NCBI GenBank assembly: GCA_016702705.1
Contig: JADJDM010000017.1
Location: 1 to 64,000, forward strand
From: Bacteroidota bacterium
GTDB lineage: Bacteria; Bacteroidota; Bacteroidia; B-17B0; Aurantibacillaceae
Direction of reading: 5' to 3'
DNA: 64,000 nucleotides
Shown here: positions 1 to 7,559 of the stretch, one piece after another
How the letters are laid out: each line of letters opens with the position of its first letter
Numbering within the stretch: position 1 is the first letter of the stretch
Translations under genes and position numbers: made by a program
The notes under the pieces: model-generated
Seen by the model: only the letters and a program-made list of their open reading frames with translations
Databases searched by the model: none
Told to the model about the DNA's origin: nothing

Positions 1-240
1 TAAAGGTACATATATCGCAAGAAGATGGAAATTTTCGCAAGGAAACAAACAACCTTTAGTAATTAATACATTTTCCACGACCAATTAAACTTAGAAGAGT
101 TTAATCAAAACAACGAGCTTTACGTTATGGCAAAAAACATTTTCGAAACGAACACCAAGAAAATCTTTATATTTGGTGATATTATAATAATTGAACAAAA
201 CGGTAAACAATCATATCAAATATTAAAATCAAGCAAATGA
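1..240 (+). CDS. C-terminal fragment of an unknown protein, frame broken
   Basis: The window opens inside a gene. One frame reads KGTYIARRWKFSQG from base 2 and closes near base 90. The next frame is open from about 67 to a TGA at 238-240 and ends IIIIEQNGKQSYQILKSSK. The simplest reading is one protein tail with a one-base indel near 75-90. I do not recognise the family, and most of the protein lies outside the window. The stop overlaps the next start (ATGA at 237-240), which suggests translational coupling with the secreted peptidase downstream. Confidence 0.4.
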
Positions 241-1536
241 AAACAATACTTTTATTAAGCATACTAATTGTTGCGAACCTCACCATAAACGCTCAAGGTT
301 TAATCTTAAATAAAGAGAAGTATGAAAAAACTGCTAAATGGTTGCCTAATAAAGAATTTGGTTTGCCAATAAATCTTTCCCAACAAGTATTTCTTACAGA
401 GCCTATTGCCCAAGTATTAGATCACAAGGCCGAGTATCTACATGTGTAGGATGGGCGACTGCTTATGCGGCGCTATCAACCCAGCAAAACATTAAAATGA
501 ACATTAAAGGCAACGCCAAAAAATGGGTGCGTGCTTTTGATCCTCATTTTATATATGGGTTTATCAAAGATGAAAAAGACTCGTTATGTCAAAAAGGAAC
601 TTCAATTATAGATGCCCTTACTGTGTTGGAAAATTACGGTTGTAAGCCATTCATTTGGGAACCTTGGCTTAAGTGTACAGATACCAACACGTTTAATAAA
701 TTTACAATTGCAGTAGCATCTAACTATGCAATAGAAAAAGCATATGCTCTTGAACAAGATAAATTAGTTGAAAATGTAAAGTGGGCACTTACTGAAAAAA
801 TGCCTGTAATTATTGGAGTGAATTTAACCGAATCATTTGTTAGTGGCGCATCATTAAAAGAGGGAGTATGGAGTCCGAACAAAGGAGAAGCCTTTATTGG
901 TGGACATGCAATGTGTGTGTAATTGGGTATAACGACACTAAAGCATGGCGGTGCATTTGAAGTTATGAACAGTTACGGTTCAGGATAGGCGACAAAGGCT
1001 TCATTTGATAAAGTATAGTGATTTTAAAACTAAAGTTGATGAGGCTTATGTAATGGATATTCAACCTTTAAGTTCAAATCCTTGTTCTCTTGGTGATTGT
1101 GAAAGTGGTTTTTCACGTTATACATTTATTAACGGAGAAGTGTTTGAAGGAGTTGTTACAAATGGAACACTTGATGTATGGGGTTCATATCTTTATAAAG
1201 ATGGCTCAGCATACATAGGGTCATGGAAAGATGGAAGAAAGCATGGCCCTGGAATAATTTATAATGAGGCTACATCAAAATTTTATGACACGTACTATCA
1301 AAATGATATTCTTAAAGACCATGCAGCAAAAGGGTTTGCTTTAAGTGAAGCAGAAAAAAGAACAATCAACAATCACGGAATTAAAAATCGACTTCAATAG
1401 TAACGGAAAAAGTAGAAGATTTTGAAACCTTACAAAAGACTTTATCTAAATTTGAAGTGCCTGATAAACCATTAACAACCACATCAGAAAAGAAGCAATA
1501 CCACCTAAGAAGTATAAAGATAGTAAGGAAAAATAA
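237..1536 (+). CDS. Secreted papain-like (C1) cysteine peptidase with MORN repeats, frame broken
   Basis: The start at 237 gives a signal peptide (MKTILLLSILIVANLTINAQ). The mature part carries the C1 triad: Cys in STCVGWATAYAA (codon 443-445), His in GGHAMCV near 905, and Asn in VMNSYGSGWG near 965-990. A MORN-like segment follows (DGSAYIGSWKDGRKHGPG, about 1200-1260). The tail can be followed through shifted frames to a TAA at 1534-1536 (ending PPKKYKDSKEK). The frame breaks near 431, 920-1000 and 1400-1495 are mostly explained by one missing base in short C, G or A runs. It probably acts in the periplasm or outside the cell; the substrate is unknown. The combination of a peptidase with MORN repeats is unusual. 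I am sure of the C1 family and less sure of the exact C-terminus. Confidence 0.72.
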
Positions 1537-1546
1537 TCCCACGTTG

Positions 1547-2080
1547 ATGAAATCTAGTAATCAAAAACCTCACTTTAACTTGGGCATTAGAAAAGATGTC
1601 GCTTTTATATTTTCATGTCCTGGGCAAGAAGAAGCAATCAACAAAAAACCAACTTCTGGAAAACTGGAGATAACTGATGAACTTTTTAGGTATTTTAGCA
1701 AATAAAGGATTTCTCAAATCATTTAAAAGAAGATATGATTTCAGAATTTCGAATGCTTCATCAACAGTTCATTTCAAAGACAAAACAGGTCGAACCGAGG
1801 AATTAGATTCGCTTTTATTTCTTGATTCTAATTATAAAAGATTGTTCAAGGAATTAGATGGCATTAATAAATATATTATTTGTTTTGGAAAGAAAGCAGA
1901 GAAAACAATGATAAAAATGCTACAAAATCCTAAATATAGCAAGGTGAATTTTAAACCAATATTTTCAAGACATTTAGGCTTGCAATCTTTAAATAAATGG
2001 AAAACACAGCGCATTTGGACACTAATGGCCGCATACTAATTCTTGCGAATAAAATAATTGAAAACTCAATGAATAGCTAA
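1547..2080 (+). CDS. Uracil-DNA-glycosylase-like superfamily protein, frame broken
   Basis: Reading from ATG 1547, the protein contains VAFIFSCPGQEE followed by KKPTSGKTGDNL once two single-base gaps (about 1660-1675) are repaired. This resembles the Gly/Pro-rich N-terminal motif of uracil-DNA-glycosylase-like proteins. The middle part (ELDGINKYIICFGKKAEKTM) fits the central beta-strand and the region after it. A further shift near 2000 would extend the protein to TAA 2078-2080, meeting the convergent metallopeptidase gene. The catalytic role is not provable here because members of this superfamily differ in activity. It follows the MORN peptidase by 10 bases, so the two may be co-transcribed. 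Confidence 0.5.
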
Positions 2081-2761
2081 TCCACAAAATATTTATTCAA
2101 CTTAAACCCTTTTTTTAAAAGTATAGATTTACATTTTTTACAAAAGTCTATTTCTGTTTCAGTAGTATTTTTCCCCTTAGCATCTGTCATTATACATGTT
2201 ACATCAGGGCAATGAGGCAAACCTTGTGTATGACCAATTTCATGTATTACTACTTTAAAATACTGCTGTTTAATATCCTTCTTTTTATTAAGTCGATGTG
2301 TAGATGCAACACATGCCTTACCTGGTTGAAAGCCAAGTCCCATTACACCCCAATCAGGGATAGCACCATTATCAGTACTAATGTCATAGTGTGTAATCCC
2401 AACTGTTACATGTCCTTCGGATGTGCTTTTACTCAACATTGCTATTAATGTGTCTGCTTTATATCGCTTTCTAGGCACATAAAAAGCGCGCGTTGGAATA
2501 ACTTGTTTTTTCAAGAGACTTACCCTTGGATGTACCTTACACATTTCAGTATATATATAATTCACAATTTCCTCAGAAAGACCTTCATAAGGTTGAATGT
2601 CGATAAAAGAGATATTATCCTTAACCTTGTTTGTATCGGATGTTAAACCAATGTTTTTATTATTCGTTTGAGTTACCCCTCTTCATTCTCTCCTTTTCAT
2701 TGCTTGTACAAGCTAATAATAAGAGAATATTAATTATAGTTAAGATGCTTAGTTTTTTCAT
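2077..2761 (-). CDS. Archaemetzincin-like zinc metallopeptidase (M54), lipoprotein
   Basis: The zinc site HEIGHTQGLPHC is followed by xxxxC-I-M and then CKKC, matching the archaelysin/archaemetzincin signature (HExxHxxGxxH, CxxxxCxM, CxxC). The in-frame part covers 2077-2565. Upstream coding continues in frame to about 2650 and then, after a one-base break near 2670-2690, reaches ATG 2761 with a lipoprotein signal (MKKLSILTIINILLLLACTS, Cys after LLA). The protein is therefore predicted to be membrane-anchored in the periplasm or at the surface. Its gene is convergent with the glycosylase-like gene and lies 18 bases after a two-TM protein on the same strand. The peptidase family is clear; the lipoprotein N-terminus depends on the repaired frame. 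Confidence 0.82.
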
Positions 2762-2779
2762 AATTTTAGAATGTGGATT

Positions 2780-3145
2780 TTATAATAATACAATTGTAAA
2801 TAGTAAAACATAGATGAATAATGGAATAACAACGCAAATCCAAACAGAAGTAACAATATAATTGCTTCCAAAACTATTAAATCTATTCAAAAAACGTACT
2901 GATTTATAAACAAATCATCCGAAAACATTCTAAAATTTTCACATCCAACAAAAACCCCTAAACCAAACATTAAGCCAGCCATTGTTAGGTAATGTTGCCC
3001 GAAAAATTTTATCGAGTAAAAAACACCATGTAAGCGGAATAATAAAATAATAGACAACAACATTTAACTCATTGTAGGATAAACCTGTTCCTTTACTAAC
3101 TCTTTTAAGTACGTTTGCTACTGAAGCAAAAATTTTATTTACCAT
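2780..3145 (-). CDS. Small membrane protein with two hydrophobic segments, frame broken
   Basis: The N-terminal 68 residues are open (start MVNKIFASVANVLKRV), with a hydrophobic stretch VVVYYFIIPLTWCFLLDKIF. After two single-base breaks (near 2945 and 2890) the frame continues as GCENFRMFSDDLFINQYVF, with a second membrane segment ending at TAA 2780-2782. I do not recognise a named family. The gene sits between a TPR protein (5 bases upstream) and the archaemetzincin lipoprotein, all on one strand, which suggests one transcript. Confidence 0.5.
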
Positions 3146-3150
3146 TAGCT

Positions 3151-3762
3151 TTAATTTAGAAATAATTGATAGGTGCTTTGATTTGAGTAAGTTATTCGCA
3201 TTATAGACATTGATAATTCATCAGCCTTGAAAGGCGTATTATAACAAATCTGTCCATAGGTAAGTTTATAATGGTCCAAATACTCGCACCCCTTTAGCCA
3301 AGAATTTTGTTTACTTGTGAAAAAATCTAAATTATCAAGTGAGTCTTCGCAACCCTGTTCAGCTGCAATTTTCCAAGTTTTCAATGCGCCCGCTAAATCA
3401 TTTGCCTTTACTTGCAAATAGCCTTTATATTTTAAATACTCAACACGATTAGGGTCAATTAAAATTGCAACATCAATATCCGAAATACTCTTTTTAAATT
3501 CAAAACATTTAGAGTACGCAAAAGCTCGTTGTACAAAATATTCACTCCTAGCATTAATACTTATTGCCTTAGTTGCATAACTTATTGATGTGCAAAATTG
3601 CTCCCTTTTGTAATACTGTTCCGCCTTTATCATAAACATCTTTTCTTGAGTTGAGGGTAAATCACTACTCGTTTTTTTAGGACTTTCGTTCTTGCAGATT
3701 TTGTAAATACTCAGTATAACAAAAGAAATCCCTGCGACTAATATTGTTCCTGTTAGTATCAT
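3151..3762 (-). CDS. Membrane-anchored TPR-repeat protein
   Basis: This intact gene encodes 203 residues. Residues 2-20 form an N-terminal membrane anchor (ILTGTILVAGISFVILSIY). Residues 45-135 show helical pairs typical of tetratricopeptide repeats: AEQYYKREQFCTSISYATKA, then RAFAYSKCFEFKKSISDIDV, then a third unit ending GALKTWKIAAEQG. TPR proteins act as protein-interaction scaffolds; the partner is unknown. The C-terminal 60 residues match nothing I know. It is 3 bases after the secreted-protein gene upstream and 5 bases before the membrane gene downstream, so it belongs to the same operon. Confidence 0.7.
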   Translation of the reverse strand: MILTGTILVAGISFVILSIYKICKNESPKKTSSDLPSTQEKMFMIKAEQYYKREQFCTSISYATKAISINARSEYFVQRAFAYSKCFEFKKSISDIDVAILIDPNRVEYLKYKGYLQVKANDLAGALKTWKIAAEQGCEDSLDNLDFFTSKQNSWLKGCEYLDHYKLTYGQICYNTPFKADELSMSIMRITYSNQSTYQLFLN

Positions 3763-3765
3763 GTT

Positions 3766-4264
3766 TTAGTTTCCAATTTCCATTATTGTTCCTGTAAAAC
3801 TCTCATTCAAATAGCCCTTGTAAATCAATATTTCAAAATCATCCATAGGTATAATTTTCACCATATAATAAGGAGCATCCCCATTATATATTACTGAAAA
3901 TTCCACAATTGCCCAACCACTCTTATCATCATAAGAATTTTTAAAAAACCATTGATAATATGATTTTTCGGTCTTCTTTCCTTCATATAACTCATTCGAT
4001 ATTTTCATTGGATTTCCCATAAGTTACCATAGCTTGAAGTTGAATCCTTAGGAAAAACAACTGCCATTCTTAAAACACTATCCCCTACATTTTGATAAAA
4101 AGAAACATAAGCCCTCTTCTTTATGTAATGAGCAGTGTAATCCTTACCATCGTTATTGGCATCATTAATATTGAAACACAATATTGTCTTTGATATTCCT
4201 GAGCAATAGAAACAAGATTCAAACAAATAAAGGCGAGAGTTAATTTAACGGCTATTTTTTTCAT
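3766..4264 (-). CDS. Small secreted protein of unknown function, frame broken
   Basis: ATG 4264 opens with a signal peptide (MKKIAVKLTLAFICLNLV, then SIAQ). A frame break near 4195 leads into FNINDANNDGKDYTAHYIKK, and a second near 4015 joins SSYGNLWEI to PMKISNELYEGKKTEKSYYQ. The repaired protein has about 165 residues with a predicted periplasmic or extracellular beta-rich body. No family is recognised. It is the first gene of a minus-strand run with the TPR, membrane and archaemetzincin genes. Confidence 0.55.
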
Positions 4265-4354
4265 GATATTAATTTTATGGTTCATCAATTAATAATTAAC
4301 CTACCAAAAGGTAACCATAACTATAATTTTGAAGTTTCTAGCCGTATTTAAAAC

Positions 4355-4542
4355 GGTCTAATTAGTCCGTTAGACCATTGACAAAGAGGCCTTCAGCCTC
4401 TTTTTCTTTTTAAAAAACCTCTAAAACACCGAATCCGATTGGTAATTGTCAATATTTTAATCCTACAAATTTCACTCTACTTAATATTGTTGCATCCCCA
4501 AAACAAAAAGGTCTAATTAGACCTTTTTAGTCCGATTAGACC
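4355..4542. promoter_or_regulatory. Repeated palindromic GGTCTAA/TTAGACC sites before an HTH gene
   Basis: The 327-base region between two divergent genes (4265-4591) holds a 7-bp inverted repeat GGTCTAA/TTAGACC at 4355-4376, a perfect palindrome GGTCTAATTAGACC at 4510-4523, and a further half site AGTCCGATTAGACC at 4529-4542. Both copies share the core TTAGTCCG. The copy at 4510-4542 ends 49 bases before the HTH gene at 4592. Spacing and symmetry suggest binding sites for that HTH protein or for a recombinase. This is inference from sequence only. Confidence 0.4.
4383..4410 (+). terminator. Rho-independent terminator-like hairpin
   Basis: An 8-bp stem AAAGAGGC/GCCTCTTT with loop CTTCA is followed by a T-rich run. 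It points along the plus strand, yet no plus-strand gene lies upstream nearer than 2080. It may mark the edge of an inserted element or end a short unannotated RNA. Confidence 0.5.
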
Positions 4543-4591
4543 TTCGCACTTTTTATTCTTTTGCTCCATAATCATTTAAAAAACACTACAT

Positions 4592-4852
4592 ATGGAAGCA
4601 GTAATCTTATCAAAAGAGCAGTTCAACCACTTAACAAGCTCTATCGAGGAAATCAAAACAAAAATCACAGCCGAAAACAAAAAACCTTCTGAAAATTATT
4701 TAGACAACCAGGAGTTTTTGTTGCTGATGAAAATTTCAAAGCGTACAGCACAAACTTGGAGAGACGAAGGGAAAATTTCATTTTCACAAGTTGGCAACAA
4801 AATTTACTACAGGTTGTCGGATGTAGAAGAACTACTTCAAAACATTACATAA
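4592..4852 (+). CDS. Helix-turn-helix (excisionase/MerR-like) DNA-binding protein
   Basis: An 86-residue protein. An N-terminal helix (residues 8-30) precedes a compact winged-helix domain, NQEFLLLMKISKRTAQTWRD, then GKISFSQVGNKIYYRLSDVE. This is the pattern of the HTH_17/excisionase family common in Bacteroidota mobilizable elements: first helix, TAQTWR recognition helix, and a wing ending YYRLSDVE. It probably binds DNA to control the element or assist recombination. It starts a three-gene run with the genes at 4880 and 5275, and palindromic repeats lie just upstream. Confidence 0.82.
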   Translation: MEAVILSKEQFNHLTSSIEEIKTKITAENKKPSENYLDNQEFLLLMKISKRTAQTWRDEGKISFSQVGNKIYYRLSDVEELLQNIT

Positions 4853-4879
4853 AAGCATTTAAGAAATAAGGAGGGCAAA

Positions 4880-5266
4880 ATGAACACATACAAAGAAACA
4901 CTGCATGACCTCACTTGGCCCGAATTGCTTCAACAAGTTTCAGCAATTTTGAGCCGCGATGCAAAGGCATTAGAAAGTAATGTAAACTACTACATGAAAT
5001 TATTTAATGATAGTAATACAGATAAAACAAAACTCAATAACATATTTGAAAAGCTTCAGCTTGAAAAATTGCGCCATGCTTATTTTTCAGAGCTGTTTAT
5101 TAGACTTGAAGAAGCCAATTACAAAATGATGATCATGAGTTTAGAAAGCTGCATCCAACAGGAAACTGAAATACAAAACAGAACACCAAAAGATTGGGTA
5201 GCAACAATCCGTTTCGAAGACGGAAAAATTAGAGTTTATTTCATGGCATTATCTTATTACCAATAA
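4880..5266 (+). CDS. Mobile-element protein of unknown function
   Basis: 128 residues, mostly helical, soluble and without cysteine clusters. It begins MNTYKETLHDLTWPELLQQV. A Shine-Dalgarno-like AGGAGG stands 6-11 bases before the ATG, which is unusual in this phylum, where such sites are rare. It lies between the HTH gene (27 bases upstream) and the AAA ATPase (8 bases downstream), so it is probably part of the same element and operon. I do not recognise a named domain. Confidence 0.6.
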   Translation: MNTYKETLHDLTWPELLQQVSAILSRDAKALESNVNYYMKLFNDSNTDKTKLNNIFEKLQLEKLRHAYFSELFIRLEEANYKMMIMSLESCIQQETEIQNRTPKDWVATIRFEDGKIRVYFMALSYYQ

Positions 5267-5274
5267 TCTAAATT

Positions 5275-6447
5275 ATGTTTGATATTCCTGCACCATCAAC
5301 CCAAAACGGATTTCCAATCTCTGCTCCGCATAACTTGCAGAGCGGAGTTGAGTCTCAACAAGTAAAACTTGCTCGTTTGCTCGAATCTCAAAAAAAGATA
5401 AAAGAAAACAAAGGCAAACCAATAAATTTTAGCCAACCCATTTTATGGCAAAAAGATAATCCAGTGTTCTTTCCAAAAACAATTAATGTAATACAAGGTA
5501 AGGCAGGCGTGCACAAGTCACGCCTTGCCGAAACCATTTGCGCTGCGCTTTTAAAAATACCTGAGAGCAATAGAGATTTATTGGATTTTAAAACCAACAT
5601 TCTCACACGCTACGCTGTGTGCTATGTTGATACAGAAAGAAATCTTTCTGACCAATTACCCTATTCGTTGCAGCAAATACAATTAAAAGCAGGTTATAAC
5701 ATTCAAGACCATCCTTATGGTTTCGATTACATTTCCTTACTCGAATTTGGAAGAGAAGAACGTTTCGATATGCTTAATATTTATTTGGAGCATATACGAA
5801 AACAATTTCCCATGCACATTTTTATTGTACTTGATGTAATAACCGATTGCGTTTTCAATTTTAACGATACAAAAGACAGCATGAAACTAATCGACATGAT
5901 GAATCAATCCATTAACCGATACGATGTAACCTTCATTTGTTTAATACATGAGAATCCTGGCAGCACAGATAAAGCCCGTGGCCATTTAGGAACCGAAATA
6001 CTAAATAAAGCAAGTACGGTAATGCAAATTGGTTTTGAAAAAGATGCTCAAAACCATAATACTGATTTATTAAAAGTAACCTATCTCAAATGCGGAGTTC
6101 CAAAAAACATGAACCGTTTTTTGTACAGTATTCTGATGAAGAAAAGGGATTGATTTGGCAGATTACAATACTATACAAGAAGCAAAAAGAAAATCGCAAC
6201 CACAAAGCAGCCTTGATGAGACAATTGAATTAATTGGTGGATTTTTAAAAGAACCAATGTCAAAAACAACCTTAATAGAAAAAACTATGCTTCGAAATGG
6301 ATTGTAAAGAACGTACAATCGAAACAAGATTAAAATCTATCATCTCAACCAAAACTTAGAATTCTTGATGGCAATGGCAAGGAAAAACACTTTGCAAACG
6401 ACTCGAAAACAAAGAAACCATTTACTATTTATCCACCTAAAAATTAA
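5275..6447 (+). CDS. RepA/AAA_25-like ATPase of a mobile element, frame broken
   Basis: The first 292 residues are intact. Walker A is GKAGVHKS (residues 75-82), Walker B is FIVLDVITD (183-191), and a RecA-type segment with HENPGSTDKARGHLG follows. This fits the hexameric RepA-like helicase/AAA_25 family used in plasmid or element replication. After 6153 the coding continues in shifted frames: SDEEKGLIWQIT, SSLDETIELIGGFLKEPMS, CKERTIETRLKSIIS and finally KPFTIYPPKN, ending TAA 6445-6447. The tail resembles the winged-helix C-terminus often seen in these proteins. Several single-base gaps explain the breaks. It closes the HTH - unknown - ATPase module. Confidence 0.75.
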
Positions 6448-6458
6448 TCATTTAGTTG

Positions 6459-6506
6459 TTTGCAAGTTTGCAAACCCCCCTATATAAGGGTTTGCAAACT
6501 TGCAAA
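6459..6506. repeat. Perfect 19-bp inverted repeat after the element ATPase
   Basis: TTTGCAAGTTTGCAAACCC (6459-6477) is the exact reverse complement of 6488-6506, with a 10-base loop. Each arm itself contains the near-palindrome TTTGCAAGTTTGCAAA. It begins 11 bases after the ATPase stop. It could be a transcription terminator, though it lacks a T-run, or a binding or processing site of the mobile element such as an iteron or nick-site hairpin. The structure is certain; the role is inference. Confidence 0.55.
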
Positions 6507-6595
6507 GGTGATTATCTCAATTAACATCATGATTTTGAAAAATTGTCGAATTTTAGTTTGGTGTTACCAAAAAGTGCTAAATTTGCCTCAACAGT

Positions 6596-6636
6596 ACACG
6601 CCACGCTACCCATAAGAACAGCGTCCCAGGGCGTGT
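6596..6636. repeat. Imperfect hairpin between element ATPase and Abi gene
   Basis: ACACGCCACGCT (6596-6607) pairs with AGCGT (6620-6624) and GGCGTGT (6630-6636), leaving a five-base bulge. It is richer in GC than the surroundings. The stretch 6448-6650 otherwise shows no gene. It may be an element end or a folded leader for the Abi gene; no function can be assigned. Confidence 0.4.
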
Positions 6637-6654
6637 CTTTGCTTTTATACCCTT

Positions 6655-7559
6655 TGGAATTACAATAAGGCGACCACAGATATAAAACAACAAATTGCTT
6701 TACTTAAGCAACGTGGGTTAATAATTGCTGATGAACCAGCTGCCGAATATTTTTTACAAAATGTAAGTTACTACAGATTAGCTGGATATTGGTGGCCAAT
6801 GCAGGCAGATAAATCACTTCACACATTTAAGCCAAATAGCACTTTCGAAAACATAATTCAGATTTACAACTTTGATAGAGAACTAAGAATATTATTATTT
6901 GATGTTATCGAGCGAATTGAAATAGGTTTAGAACCAAATTAATTTACAATCTTTCTCATGAAATTTCTCCTTGGTGGTTTGAAGATGCAACCCACTTTAG
7001 AGACGCGGTTGAACATACAAAAACGCTTAATTCTTTAGATAGAGAATTGCAACAAACTAGAGAAGTATTTATTACCGAACATTATAAAAAATACCACACA
7101 GATACAAGACGTCCTCCTTCGTGGAAAACCTTAGAAGTAGTAAGTTTTGGTGTTATTTCTAAATTTTATGGTAATTTAAAAAGCACCGTTGGTTCAAAAG
7201 ATTCGATTGCTGCACAACTAGGTACAGTGAATCACACATTTTTGCCTAGTTGGTTGCAAAGTATTGCGCAAATACGAAACATATGCGCTCACCATGGTCG
7301 TTTATGGAATAAAAATTTACCAGGAAGACCAAAACTTTTACCAAAACCACCGAAACCTTGGATTTCAAATGTCCCCACATCTAACGAACACTACATGCTT
7401 TATATTCACCTATGTTGCATGAAATATTTAATAAATATCATTAATCCTGATAATTCGTTTACTCATAAATTAAAGGATTTATTAGCTAAATATCCAAACA
7501 TCGACCCTAATGCACTTGGCATGAAACCTAATTGGGAAAACGAACCTCTTTGGAAATAA
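6655..7559 (+). CDS. Abi-family (AbiD/AbiF, Abi_2) abortive-infection-like protein, frame broken
   Basis: The reading frame gives TTDIKQQIALLKQRGLIIAD, VSYYRLAGYWWPM, FDRELRILLFDVIERIEIGL, then after one break near 6935 LIYNLSHEISPWW, and after that IRNICAHHGRLWNKNL and a C-terminus ending ENEPLWK. These are the conserved blocks of the Abi_2 family (SYYRL, R-IE, RN-CAHH-R-WN). Members are HEPN-like and are implicated in phage abortive infection. The N-terminal start codon cannot be placed: the frame is open from about 6655 but no good start is seen, so another indel is likely. Immediately after its stop an Rhs frame begins, so the gene may sit as a cargo insertion. Confidence 0.78.
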
